From positions 262,641-326,640 of the forward strand of contig NZ_WTUX01000017.1 in the NCBI RefSeq assembly GCF_009882975.1: DNA of 64,000 nt, read 5' to 3'. Positions 8,048 to 18,438 of this stretch are shown one piece after another. The position numbers were made by a program, and so were the translations under genes. The notes beneath the pieces are model-generated. The model was not told where the DNA came from and searched no databases. It saw only the letters and a program-made list of their open reading frames with translations. Position 1 is the stretch's first letter; every line of letters begins with the position of its first letter. The DNA comes from Maritimibacter harenae (GTDB lineage: Bacteria > Pseudomonadota > Alphaproteobacteria > Rhodobacterales > Rhodobacteraceae).

Positions 8048-10087
8048 GTGACGCCCTACGACAGGATCAAGGCCGCCGCGACGGAGCCCCCCTCCTCGCG
8101 GCGGCTTTTCGTTTATTCGGGCGGCTTCCTGCGTGAACGCCGCCTGCGCCGCATCCTGCAACTCGCGGGCTGGGAGTTGCGCCTGGGCCGGCCCCGCCCC
8201 GAGGATCACGTTGCCGTCTGGGGCAACGCGCCCACCGCGAAACGCGGCGAAGCGGTCGCGGCGCGCACCGGCGCCGGGCTCGTGCGGGTCGAGGACGCCT
8301 TCCTGCGCTCGGTCCTGACCGGGCGCGCGGGCGAGCCGCCGCTGGGCCTTCTGATCGACCGATCGGGCGTGCATTTCGACCCGTCGACACCGTCCGACCT
8401 CGAACGGATGCTCGCGACCGCGCCCCTCGACGACAGCGCCCGGCTCGCCCGTGCACGCGACGCGGTCGACCGCATCCGTCACGCCCACCTGTCGAAGTAC
8501 AATGCCTTCGACCCGGCGACCGAGCCGCCACGCGCGCCCTACGTGCTCGTGCTCGACCAGACCCGCGACGACGCCTCGGTCACCGCCTCCGGCGCGACGA
8601 TGCAGACCTTCCGCGAAATGCTGGTCTTCGCGCAGGAAGAGCACCCGGGCCTTGACGTGATCATCAAGACCCATCCCGAAACCCGGGGCGGCCACCGGTC
8701 CGGCTATTACGGCCCCGAATACGCGCAGGGGCGCGTGCGTCTGCTCACCGATCCGGTCAGCCCCTGGGCGCTGATGGAAGGCGCGGTCGGCGTCTACACG
8801 GTGTCGTCGGGCATGGGATTCGAGGCGATCCTCGCCGGGCACAAGCCGCGCGTCTTCGGCCAGCCGTTCTATTCCGGCTGGGGGCTCACGCAGGACGAAA
8901 ACCCGGTCCCCCGCCGCGAACGCCGCCTCACCCGCGCGCAACTCGCCTGCGCCGCGCTGATCGACTACCCGACCTGGTACGACCCTTACCACGACCGGCT
9001 GTGCGAGATCGAAGACCTGCTGGGCACGCTCGAGGCCCGGGCGCGCGCGCGCCGCGAAGACGCCTACGGCTACGTCGCCGCCGGCATCCGGCTGTGGAAA
9101 CGCGCGCCGCTCACCCGGTTCTTCGGCACCGGGCGCGGCATGGTCTTCGCCGAGGGCTCCGCCGCCGTCGCCCGCGCCCGGAAAAGCGAGCGCCACCTCG
9201 CCGTCTGGGCCAACCGGGCGGAAACGCTGCCGGTCCCCGCGATCCGGCTGGAGGACGGCTTCATCCGCTCGCGGGGCCTCGGCGCGGCCCTCACCCCGCC
9301 CCTGTCGCTGGTGCGCGACGACCTGGGCATCTACTACGACCCGACCCGCGAAAGCCGCCTCGAGCGCCTGATCGCGGCCTCCGAACGTCTGCCCGAGGGC
9401 CCAAGGGCACGCGCCCGGCGCCTGATCGAGCGACTGCGCAAGGGCGGGGTGAGCAAGTACAACCTGGACGCGGCCGCACCCCCCGACCTCCCCCCGGGCC
9501 ACCGCATCCTGGTCCCCGGCCAGGTGGAGGATGACGCCTCGATCCGGTGCGGCACCACGGACGTGGCCACCAACCTGGCGCTCCTGCGCCGGGCCCGGGC
9601 CGCGCACCCGGACGCGGTGCTGATCTACAAGCCCCACCCGGACGTGGAAGCGGGCCTGCGCGACGGCACGGTGGCCGAGGACGACCTGCGCGCCCTCGTC
9701 GACGTGGTCGCGCGCCACACGGATGCCACCGCCCTCATCGACGCCGTGGACGCGGTCTGGACCATGACCTCGACACTTGGCTTCGAAGCGCTGGTGCGCG
9801 ACACGCCGGTCACCTGCCTCGGCACGCCCTTCTACGCGGGCTGGGGGCTGACCACGGACCTGGGCCCGGTACCGGAACGGCGCCAGGCGCGGCCGGACCT
9901 CGCGGGCCTCGTCCACGCGGTGCTCATCGACTACCCGCGCTACCACGACCCGGTGACGCGCACCCCCTGCCCGGTCGAGATCGTCCTCGACCGCCTCGAA
10001 GCGGGGGACACGGGCCACGCCCCGACCCTTTCACTCCTCGCAAAGGCCCAGGGCCTCCTCGCGCCCTACACGCGGTTCTGGCGCTAG
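8048..10087 (+). CDS. kpsC: KpsC-like capsular polysaccharide beta-Kdo transferase (two-domain)
   Basis: This 679-residue protein has the KpsC length and an internal duplication. EDAFLRSV...PPLGLLIDRSGVHFDP in the first half matches EDGFIRSRGLGAALTPPLSLVRDDLGIYYDP in the second. VFGQPFYSGWGLT and CLGTPFYAGWGLT close the two halves, and both contain KTHPE/KPHPD-type segments. KpsC carries two glycosyltransferase modules that extend the poly-Kdo linker after KpsS. It starts with GTG ten bases after the exporter stop. The 3' end is convergent with ribD, with a terminator-like repeat between them. Confidence 0.87.
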   Translation: MTPYDRIKAAATEPPSSRRLFVYSGGFLRERRLRRILQLAGWELRLGRPRPEDHVAVWGNAPTAKRGEAVAARTGAGLVRVEDAFLRSVLTGRAGEPPLGLLIDRSGVHFDPSTPSDLERMLATAPLDDSARLARARDAVDRIRHAHLSKYNAFDPATEPPRAPYVLVLDQTRDDASVTASGATMQTFREMLVFAQEEHPGLDVIIKTHPETRGGHRSGYYGPEYAQGRVRLLTDPVSPWALMEGAVGVYTVSSGMGFEAILAGHKPRVFGQPFYSGWGLTQDENPVPRRERRLTRAQLACAALIDYPTWYDPYHDRLCEIEDLLGTLEARARARREDAYGYVAAGIRLWKRAPLTRFFGTGRGMVFAEGSAAVARARKSERHLAVWANRAETLPVPAIRLEDGFIRSRGLGAALTPPLSLVRDDLGIYYDPTRESRLERLIAASERLPEGPRARARRLIERLRKGGVSKYNLDAAAPPDLPPGHRILVPGQVEDDASIRCGTTDVATNLALLRRARAAHPDAVLIYKPHPDVEAGLRDGTVAEDDLRALVDVVARHTDATALIDAVDAVWTMTSTLGFEALVRDTPVTCLGTPFYAGWGLTTDLGPVPERRQARPDLAGLVHAVLIDYPRYHDPVTRTPCPVEIVLDRLEAGDTGHAPTLSLLAKAQGLLAPYTRFWR

Positions 10088-10089
10088 GC

Positions 10090-10142
10090 CCTCCTTCATC
10101 GTTCCGGAAATACTTCGGGGGTGCGGGGGCAGCGCCCCCGCC
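10090..10142 (-). repeat. terminator-like REP element between kpsC and ribD
   Basis: On the minus strand: a GC-rich hairpin, ACCCCCGAAGTATTTCCGGAACGATGAAGG. It differs from the 3584-3634 copy at only a few positions. It lies between the convergent 3' ends of kpsC and ribD, oriented as a ribD terminator. Confidence 0.65.
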
Positions 10143-10207
10143 CGTCGCGCCGGCCTGCCGCAGGCAGGGCGGCGCAAGACCTGCGCGCGGGCCCGGCCCG
10201 CGCTCCG

Positions 10208-11299
10208 TCAGTCGGCGCGGCGCCAGCGATGCATGACGTCGGCGCCGATCGCCCGGGTCTCCACCAGCACCAGCCGCGGCGCATCGGCCAGCGCGTCCAC
10301 CCCCATCGCGGCGAGCGACGGGCGTCCCTCGGCGCCAAGCGCGAGCCCGGCCGTGAAACCCACGAATTCGTCCACCAGCCCTTCGGCCAGGAGCGAGGCG
10401 GCAAGCCCGCCGCCGCCCTCGCAGAACACCCGCGTGAGACCTGCCGCCCCGAGGGCCGCCAGCGCAGCGGGGGCATCGAGCTGCCCGCGCCGTACCGGCA
10501 CCTCGAACAACTGCGCCCCGCGGGCCGTCCAGGCCTCGCGCAGCTCGGCCGGCACCCGGTCGCCGTGGACGAGCCACAGGGGTACCTCGGCGGCGGTGCG
10601 TGCCAGCACCCCATCTTCGGGCAGGTCGAGGTGGCGCGACAGCACCACACGGACCGGCTGGCGGCGCGCGCCCAGGCCCCTGACGGTCAGCGACGGGTCG
10701 TCGTCGCGCGCCGTGCCCGCGCCCACCATCACCGCGTCATGGGTCATGCGCAGGGCATGGACGTGGCGGCGCGCCTCCGGCCCGGTGATCCACTGGCTTT
10801 CGCCGGTCGCGGTGGCGATCCGCCCGTCGAGCGAAGCGGCGAGCTTGAGCGTGACCATCGGCCGGCCCAGCGTGACGCGTCGGAGGAACCCCTGCTGATC
10901 GGCGCGCGCGGCCCTCGCGCGCAGCCCGGTCTCGACCGCGATCCCGGCCGCGCGCAGCCGTTCGATCCCGCGCCCGTCGACCCGCGTGTCGGGGTCCTCG
11001 AGCGCGATCACGACGCGCGCCACGCCCGCCGTGACCAGCGCGTCCGCGCAGGGCGGGGTCTGTCCGTGATGGGCGCAGGGCTCCAAAGTGACGTAAGCGG
11101 TGGCACCGCGTGCCGCCGCGCCGGCCTGGGCCAGTGCAACGACCTCGGCATGGGGACGCCCCCCGGGCTGGGTCCAGCCCCGCCCGACGACCCGGCCGCC
11201 CTGCACGATGACGCAGCCCACGGCCGGGTTGGGCCAGACATGGCCCAGGCCCCGCCGCCCGAGCGACAGGGCCAGGTCCATGAACCGGGTGTCGCTCAC
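10208..11299 (-). CDS. ribD: bifunctional pyrimidine deaminase / 5-amino-6-(5-phosphoribosylamino)uracil reductase
   Basis: RibD performs the second and third steps of riboflavin synthesis. The N-terminal deaminase domain has the zinc site [12 protein letters not shown] (His50-Ala-Glu52) and [11 protein letters not shown] (74-84). The C-terminal domain (about 150-363) is the NADPH-dependent reductase, with [12 protein letters not shown] and VLSRHLDLP. The protein has the normal length of 363. The GTG start overlaps the nrdR stop by four bases (GTGA), so it is translationally coupled to nrdR. Confidence 0.95.
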   Translation of the reverse strand: MSDTRFMDLALSLGRRGLGHVWPNPAVGCVIVQGGRVVGRGWTQPGGRPHAEVVALAQAGAAARGATAYVTLEPCAHHGQTPPCADALVTAGVARVVIALEDPDTRVDGRGIERLRAAGIAVETGLRARAARADQQGFLRRVTLGRPMVTLKLAASLDGRIATATGESQWITGPEARRHVHALRMTHDAVMVGAGTARDDDPSLTVRGLGARRQPVRVVLSRHLDLPEDGVLARTAAEVPLWLVHGDRVPAELREAWTARGAQLFEVPVRRGQLDAPAALAALGAAGLTRVFCEGGGGLAASLLAEGLVDEFVGFTAGLALGAEGRPSLAAMGVDALADAPRLVLVETRAIGADVMHRWRRAD

Positions 11300-11769
11300 G
11301 TCTCGTCTTCGGTGGGGATGTCCGGGCGCAGCTCGCTCATGAACTTCTCGAAGTCGTCCGCGGCCTGGAAGTTCTTGTAAACGCTCGCGAAACGCACGTA
11401 TGCTACGGTGTCGATGCGGGCCAGACTCTCCATCACGATCTCGCCGATGGTCTTGGACGGGATGTCCGTCTCGCCCATGCTTTCCAGCCGGCGCACGATG
11501 CCCGAGATCATCTGGTCGATGCGCTCGGGCTCGACGGGCCGCTTCTGCATCGAGATCCGGATCGAGCGCTCCAGCTTCTCACGGTCGAAATCCTCGCGGC
11601 GCCCGTTCGACTTGATCACCACGAGGTCGCGCAGCTGGACCCGTTCATAGGTGGTGAAGCGACCACCGCAGGCCGGGCAGAAGCGCCGCCGCCGGATCGC
11701 GACGTGATCCTCGGCCGGGCGTGAATCCTTCACCTGCGTGTCGATGTTTCCGCAAAACGGGCAGCGCAT
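11296..11769 (-). CDS. nrdR: transcriptional repressor NrdR
   Basis: NrdR represses ribonucleotide reductase genes according to the ATP/dATP balance. The 157-residue protein has the N-terminal zinc ribbon (Cys3, Cys6, Cys31, Cys34) that reads NrdR boxes, followed by an ATP-cone domain starting at [22 protein letters not shown]. The nrdR-ribD pairing is common across bacteria. A perfect DnaA-box 9-mer lies 51 bases upstream of the start. Confidence 0.96.
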   Translation of the reverse strand: MRCPFCGNIDTQVKDSRPAEDHVAIRRRRFCPACGGRFTTYERVQLRDLVVIKSNGRREDFDREKLERSIRISMQKRPVEPERIDQMISGIVRRLESMGETDIPSKTIGEIVMESLARIDTVAYVRFASVYKNFQAADDFEKFMSELRPDIPTEDET

Positions 11770-11819
11770 GCCTCTTCCTTTTCTTAGCCTGTCACCTCTG
11801 ATCGTGGGTCTGCGCCCAC

Positions 11820-11828
11820 TTATCCACA
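11820..11828 (+). promoter_or_regulatory. perfect DnaA-box-like 9-mer TTATCCACA
   Basis: TTATCCACA matches the strict DnaA consensus and lies in the 136-base gap between yjbQ and nrdR, upstream of nrdR. It is single, with no second box or AT-rich element nearby, so it is not an origin. Regulation of nrdR by DnaA is possible but unproven. Confidence 0.4.
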
Positions 11829-11905
11829 GGCACTATAGGGGACGGGCAAGGTTTTGGGTAGGCTGAATGCGCCGCGCCCAGATATGGGCGGGCGGATTTG
11901 TGGCC

Positions 11906-12322
11906 TCAGCGCAGCAGCGCGGCCACCTGGCGCCGGTGCGGGCGGTCCCGGTGTTCGAAAAGGTAAATCCCCTGCCAGGTTCCAAGGCTCATTCGGCCGT
12001 CGATGATCGGGATCTGTAAAGAGATCGGCAGGAGCGACGCCTTGATGTGCGCCGGCATGTCATCCGGCCCCTCGTAGGTGTGCGTGAGGTAGGACATGGC
12101 CGGATCGGTGGTCGGCGGGACCAGCCGTGCGAAGAAGTTGGTCAGGTCCGTCTGCACCTCGGGATCCGCGTTCTCCTGGATGAGAAGCGAAGCCGAGGTG
12201 TGCCGGATCATCAGGGTGAGCAGCGCCTCGTCCACGTCCGCCCCCGCCACCCAGCGCGCTGCGTCGCGGGTGAACTCGTAGGGTCCCTGCCCGCGCGTCT
12301 CGATCTCGAAGATGGTGTTCAT
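11906..12322 (-). CDS. yjbQ: YjbQ/UPF0047 family protein
   Basis: The 138-residue protein matches the YjbQ (UPF0047) family throughout: LMIRHTSASLLIQENADPEV and MPAHIKASLLPISLQIPIIDGRMSLGTWQGIYLFEHRDRPH with the terminal His-rich segment. Family members have been reported to show weak thiamine-phosphate synthase activity, so databases call them secondary thiamin-phosphate synthase. The physiological role is uncertain. It starts at an ATG 94 bases downstream of the rpoD 3' end. Confidence 0.9.
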   Translation of the reverse strand: MNTIFEIETRGQGPYEFTRDAARWVAGADVDEALLTLMIRHTSASLLIQENADPEVQTDLTNFFARLVPPTTDPAMSYLTHTYEGPDDMPAHIKASLLPISLQIPIIDGRMSLGTWQGIYLFEHRDRPHRRQVAALLR

Positions 12323-12387
12323 GGTTCCGCGTGCCCGCCGATGTCAGATGGATCCCACGCTTGGACGACCCGGCCCGGTCCGACCCA

Positions 12388-12416
12388 TGAAAAAGGCGCC
12401 CGAAGGCGCCTTTTCC
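12388..12416 (-). terminator. intrinsic terminator of rpoD
   Basis: On the minus strand GGCGCC-TTCG-GGCGCC is followed by TTTTTCATG immediately after the rpoD stop. The stem is short but perfect. Confidence 0.8.
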
Positions 12417-14420
<2,004 letters not shown>

Positions 14421-14474
14421 GCGATTTCCCTTCGTCTCGGGGCGGTGTCACGGGGCGTGGGTGATCGGCCGAGT

Positions 14475-14522
14475 GATTCGCGTGATTCGGTTTGCGGAAG
14501 AATCCATTCGAATCACTGATTC
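14475..14522. promoter_or_regulatory. cluster of five GANTC (CcrM-type) sites upstream of rpoD
   Basis: GANTC occurs at 14475-14479, 14484-14488, 14500-14504, 14510-14514 and 14518-14522. The last two form the perfect inverted repeat CGAATCA-C-TGATTCG. At this base composition one site per several hundred bases is expected. Alphaproteobacteria methylate GANTC with CcrM, and clustered sites in promoters can couple transcription to replication. Confidence 0.6.
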
Positions 14523-14573
14523 GCCAACCCGTTTTGCCCTGTTTATCTTCGGTGTTCCCAAATTGTGATGGAA

Positions 14574-16541
14574 TCAGGGTCTCTTGCGCCCGCCCTGTTG
14601 ATCCTCGATCTGCTTCAGGAGCGCATCCAGCGCCTCCTTTTCCTCCCGCGCGATGAGCAGGCCGTTGTCGGCCCGGTCGAACAGCCCTTTGTCCTCGCCC
14701 TGGCCGCGCCGCGCCTCGTCAAGCACGCGGGCCGCCTCGGACAGTCGCCATGTCAGCCCCTCGTCGGCCAGAGCCCCGATTTCGGCGGCGGCGTCGTCCA
14801 CTTCGTGACGCGCGCCGCGGGCCGCCTCCAGCTTGGCCAGCTCCTCGGCAAGACAGAGCGCGGCCAGATCCGCATCGTCCGGACGCCGGATCGGCGGGGC
14901 AATCTGCACATGGTTGAGTGCGAAGAGCTTTTCAAGGGCGCGCGGCCCCACCTCCGCCTCAATTTTCGAGGTGAGTTCGTCGCTGTCCTCGCCGGTGTAG
15001 GACAGGCACGCGCGCTGGATCGCAACGTGATCCTCGGTCGCCATGTCGACGCGTTCCAGCGCCGACTCGAACTTTTCGAGAAGACGGGGATGGGTGATCA
15101 CGATGGCCAGGATCACCGCCTCGCGCAGCACCTCCTCGACCTGGCCCGAGGCCGCGGCGAGCAACGACCCCTTGGTCTCCGGGTGGAACGCGGGGCCACC
15201 GGGTTTCCAGCGCCCGCGGGACTGTTGGCCCGGCCGCGTCTGCACCGCCGCCCGGCGCGGATTGAACAGCTCCCAGCGCAGGCGGTTGATCTCTTCGCCG
15301 TAGTGGCGCCGGATCGACGGGTCCTGGATACGACTGATGGCCTGGCGCAGATCGTGGTCCAGTGCCGCGCGACGCTCGGGGCTGTCGAAGACCTTGCCCT
15401 CGGTCTCACGCTGCCACAGCAGGCTGACCATCGGGCGCGCGGCTTCGAGCACGGCCTGCATCGCCCCCGGCCCCTGCGCCTTGATCAGGTCGTCGGGATC
15501 CAGCCCCTCGGGCATGACCGCGAAGCGCAGGCTGCGCCCGGCCTCGATCAGCGGGAAGGCGAGGTCGATGAGCCGCATCGCGGCGCGCATGCCGGCCGTA
15601 TCGCCGTCGAGCGCTATGATCGGCTCGGGCGCGATGCGCCACAGAAGCCGCAGCTGGTCCTCGGTGATCGCGGTGCCGAGGGGGGCGACCGTGGCGCCGA
15701 ACCCGGCCTCCGAAAGCGCGATCACGTCCATGTAGCCCTCGGCCACGATGAGCGGCTGGCCCTTGCCCGCCGCCTCGCGCGCCGGGGCTTGGTTGAAGAG
15801 CGAACGGCCCTTGTCGAAAAGCTCGGTCTCCGGCCCGTTGAGGTATTTCGCCCGCGCGTTGGGATCGAGCGCCCGACCCCCGAGGCTGATCGCCCGCCCC
15901 CGCGCGTCGCGGATCGGGAAGATGATGCGGCCCCGGAACCGGTCGTAGGGCTGGCCGCCGTCGTCGGGGCGGATCGCGAGGCCGGAGGCCACGATCAGGT
16001 CGTCCGAGACGCCCTTTTCGCGCAGGTGGGTCAGGATGCCATGCCGGTTGTCGGGCGCGTAGCCGATGTCCCAGCGCTGCTGCGCATCCTCCTTGAGTCC
16101 CCGGCGGTCGAGGTAATCGCGCGCGCCGCTGCCCTGGTTGGTCTTGAGCTGGAGGCGGTAGTACTGCACCGCCTGCTCCATCACCTCGGCCAGCTCAGTG
16201 CGCCGGTCGGCCTTCTCCTGCGCCTTGGGATCGCGGGCCGGCATCTGCATCCCGGCCTCGCGGGCGAGGATTTCCACCGCTTCCATGAAATCGACATTCT
16301 CGGTGTCCTTCACGAACCCGATCGCGTCGCCCTTCGCGTGGCAGCCGAAGCAGTAGTAGAACCCCTTGCGGTCGTCGACGTGGAAGCTGGCGGTCTTTTC
16401 CTGGTGGAACGGACACGGCGCCCAGAGGTCGCCCTTGGCCTGGTTCGACTTGCGTTGATCCCATGTGACCTTGCGCCCGACCACCTGCGCAAGCGAGGTG
16501 CGGGTGCGAAGCTCGTCAAGGAATCCCGGGGGCAGCGCCAT
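14574..16541 (-). CDS. dnaG: DNA primase
   Basis: DnaG makes RNA primers at the replication fork. The 655-residue protein starts MALPPGFLDELR. It shows the CHC2 zinc finger (Cys43, His46, Cys64, Cys67), the RNA-polymerase core with its Toprim segment (IVAEGYMDVIAL and IALDGDTAGMRAA), and a C-terminal region that should bind DnaB helicase. A longer upstream frame is low-complexity and was not used. Its upstream region carries seven tandem GANTC-bearing octamers. Confidence 0.95.
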   Translation of the reverse strand: MALPPGFLDELRTRTSLAQVVGRKVTWDQRKSNQAKGDLWAPCPFHQEKTASFHVDDRKGFYYCFGCHAKGDAIGFVKDTENVDFMEAVEILAREAGMQMPARDPKAQEKADRRTELAEVMEQAVQYYRLQLKTNQGSGARDYLDRRGLKEDAQQRWDIGYAPDNRHGILTHLREKGVSDDLIVASGLAIRPDDGGQPYDRFRGRIIFPIRDARGRAISLGGRALDPNARAKYLNGPETELFDKGRSLFNQAPAREAAGKGQPLIVAEGYMDVIALSEAGFGATVAPLGTAITEDQLRLLWRIAPEPIIALDGDTAGMRAAMRLIDLAFPLIEAGRSLRFAVMPEGLDPDDLIKAQGPGAMQAVLEAARPMVSLLWQRETEGKVFDSPERRAALDHDLRQAISRIQDPSIRRHYGEEINRLRWELFNPRRAAVQTRPGQQSRGRWKPGGPAFHPETKGSLLAAASGQVEEVLREAVILAIVITHPRLLEKFESALERVDMATEDHVAIQRACLSYTGEDSDELTSKIEAEVGPRALEKLFALNHVQIAPPIRRPDDADLAALCLAEELAKLEAARGARHEVDDAAAEIGALADEGLTWRLSEAARVLDEARRGQGEDKGLFDRADNGLLIAREEKEALDALLKQIEDQQGGRKRP

Positions 16542-16856
16542 GGCGGCAATATAGACCCGCGGCGGGCCGGGTAACAGAGGCCATCGTCGGGTGTCGAACG
16601 CGACAGGCGGACGGCGGCGGTTTGGCGCGCGGGGTGGTTTCGGGACGTTCGGATGGACCAGCGGGGAGCGGACGACACGGCCCCGCACTCCACTTCTCTA
16701 GGATTCTAGGATTCTAGGATTCTAGGATTCTAGGATTCTAGGATTCTAGGATTCTGGGAAAACCGGGACCGCGCATCCGCCCGACCGTCAAGGCCTGCTC
16801 CCGGCAATAACGCCCGCGCCCTACACCGGCCCAAGGCCCCTGAACACCCCGCCCGC
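16542..16856. other. 315-base intergenic region upstream of dnaG
   Basis: No coding frame with a credible start or ribosome site is visible. The only marked feature is the octamer array at 16699-16754. The rest is ordinary GC-rich sequence that must hold the dnaG promoter and the 3' end of the tetR transcript. Confidence 0.6.
16699..16754. repeat. tandem array of seven TAGGATTC octamers
   Basis: Seven uninterrupted, identical 8-bp units fill exactly 56 bases. Each unit contains one GANTC site, and each junction (and the left edge) contains CTAG. The array lies 158-213 bases upstream of the dnaG start and 103 bases past the tetR stop. It is non-coding. Confidence 0.95.
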
Positions 16857-17444
16857 TCAGGCCGCCACCGATTTGCGCAGCATGTCCCAGTAGATCGTCT
16901 CCACCATCTCGCGCGACAGCGGGCCCTCGTCACGAAACCAGGTCGTGACCCCGTTCAGCATCGAGATCGCGGCCATCGCGGCCAGCTTCGGGTCCGGTAC
17001 GTCGAAATCGCCCGAGTCGTTCCCGGCCTCCAGGATCTCCACCAGCCCCTGCTCGTAGCGCCGTCGAAGCGCCTCGATCTCGGCGAAGTTGTCGGGCTCC
17101 AGGTTGCGAAGCTCCATGTAGGCGATGAAGATGTTGTCCGGCCGGTCGAGGTGATAGGCAATGTGAAACCGCGCGAAGGCTTCGAGCCGCTCGGGCGGGG
17201 TCCCGCCCCGGTCGGCCTCGGCCCAAGCCGAGAGCAGCTCTTCCATGTGCGACTTCATCAGGTCGAACAGCAGCGTCTGCTTGTCGGGCGTGTAGAGATA
17301 GAGCGCCCCGGCCTGCACCCCCACCTCGGCGGCGATCTTGCGCATCGAGACCGCGGCATAGCCGTCGCGTGCGAAGAGCTTCAGGGCCGCTTCGCGCACT
17401 TTCGGGCCGGTGATGTCGGCGTGGGAGCCGGATTTACGCGCCAT
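16857..17444 (-). CDS. TetR/AcrR family transcriptional regulator
   Basis: The 195-residue protein starts MARKSGSHADITGPKVREAALKLFARDGYAAVSMRKIAAEVGVQAGALYLY, a textbook TetR helix-turn-helix (about 15-62). A C-terminal ligand domain follows, with AMAAISMLNGVTTWFRDEG typical of regulators of fatty-acid or efflux genes. A 16-bp inverted repeat lies 15 bases upstream of the start, so autorepression is likely. The ligand is unknown. A start 15 codons upstream would overlap this operator and is less likely. Confidence 0.88.
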   Translation of the reverse strand: MARKSGSHADITGPKVREAALKLFARDGYAAVSMRKIAAEVGVQAGALYLYTPDKQTLLFDLMKSHMEELLSAWAEADRGGTPPERLEAFARFHIAYHLDRPDNIFIAYMELRNLEPDNFAEIEALRRRYEQGLVEILEAGNDSGDFDVPDPKLAAMAAISMLNGVTTWFRDEGPLSREMVETIYWDMLRKSVAA

Positions 17445-17458
17445 GCGGGCGAGATTAA

Positions 17459-17474
17459 CTGAACACCCGTTCAG
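17459..17474. promoter_or_regulatory. probable TetR operator CTGAAC-ACCC-GTTCAG
   Basis: A perfect 6-bp inverted repeat with a 4-base spacer sits just upstream of the tetR start. TGAAC-N4-GTTCA half-sites are typical of TetR-family operators. Confidence 0.6.
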
Positions 17475-17493
17475 ATCAAGCGCCGGCATGCGA

Positions 17494-17521
17494 AAACCGC
17501 CCCGGACGGGACCGGGGCGGT
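17494..17521 (-). terminator. intrinsic terminator of folD
   Basis: On the minus strand CCGCCCCG and CGGGGCGG form an 8-bp stem around a short loop, followed by TTTTCG. It lies eight bases after the folD stop. Confidence 0.75.
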
Positions 17522-17528
17522 GTCCGGA

Positions 17529-18428
17529 TCAGGCGGTCAGCCCTTCGGGCTCCGGCAGCCCGTTGGCCCGGCAGGTCGCGGTCAGCGTGTTGGCCAGGAG
17601 ACAGGCGATGGTCATCGGGCCGACGCCGCCGGGCACCGGCGTGATGGCGCCCGCGACCTGCGACGCGCTCGCGAAGTCGACGTCGCCGACCAGCTTGCCC
17701 TTCGCGCCCTCCTCGGCGGGCGGCAGGCGGTTGATGCCCACGTCGATGACCACGGCGCCCTTCTTGAGCCAGTCGCCGGTCACCATCTCGGGCCGTCCCA
17801 CGGCGGCGATGACGATGTCGGCGCGTTTCACCACCTCTTCGATGTCCTTGGTGCGACTGTGGGCGATGGTCACGGTGCAGCTGTCACGCAGCAGGAGCTG
17901 CGCCATCGGCTTGCCCACGATGTTCGACCGGCCCACGACGACGGCCTCCTTGCCCGAGAGCGAGCCGAAATGGTCGCGCAGCAGCATCAGGCAGCCCAGC
18001 GGCGTGCAGGGCACCATCGCCTTCTGCCCCGTCGCAAGCAGCCCGACGTTCGAGATGTGGAACCCGTCCACGTCCTTGGCCGGGTCGATCGCGTTGATGA
18101 CCTTTTCCTCGTCGATGTGATCGGGCAGCGGCAGTTGCACGAGGATGCCGTTCACGGCCGGATCGTTGTTGAGCTTGTCGACAAGCGCGAGCAGATCTTC
18201 CTCGGACGTGGAAACGTCCAGCTTGTGCTCGAAGCTCTCCATGCCGGCCTCGACCGTCTGCTTGCCCTTGGAGCGGACGTAGACCTGGCTGGCCGGATCC
18301 TCGCCCACCAGGACGACGGCAAGGCCCGGGGTGATGCCGTGATCGGCCTTCAGCGCGGAGACGTGCTCGGCCACCTTGGCGCGCACCTCGGCGGCGAAGG
18401 CTTTCCCATCGATGATTTGTGCGGTCAT
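17529..18428 (-). CDS. folD: bifunctional methylene-THF dehydrogenase / methenyl-THF cyclohydrolase
   Basis: FolD interconverts 5,10-methylene-THF, methenyl-THF and 10-formyl-THF. The 299-residue protein keeps all the catalytic residues known for the family: Tyr50 and Lys54 in [10 protein letters not shown], Gln98 in ILVQLPLP, and Asp121 in [20 protein letters not shown] and the PGGVGPMT segment form the NADP site. It lies ten bases downstream of a diverged paralog, and fhs is further upstream on the same strand, so the three probably form one C1 operon. Confidence 0.95.
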   Translation of the reverse strand: MTAQIIDGKAFAAEVRAKVAEHVSALKADHGITPGLAVVLVGEDPASQVYVRSKGKQTVEAGMESFEHKLDVSTSEEDLLALVDKLNNDPAVNGILVQLPLPDHIDEEKVINAIDPAKDVDGFHISNVGLLATGQKAMVPCTPLGCLMLLRDHFGSLSGKEAVVVGRSNIVGKPMAQLLLRDSCTVTIAHSRTKDIEEVVKRADIVIAAVGRPEMVTGDWLKKGAVVIDVGINRLPPAEEGAKGKLVGDVDFASASQVAGAITPVPGGVGPMTIACLLANTLTATCRANGLPEPEGLTA

Positions 18429-18438
18429 TGTCCTCTCC

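Noticed and set aside
7967-10018. A 683-codon minus-strand frame opposite kpsC
   Set aside because: Antisense shadow: composition is Arg/Gly/Ala/His-rich, and kpsC on the other strand has clear family motifs and an internal duplication.
11770-11905. A replication origin near the DnaA box
   Set aside because: Only one box is present, with no AT-rich unwinding element and no dnaA, dnaN or parAB gene nearby.
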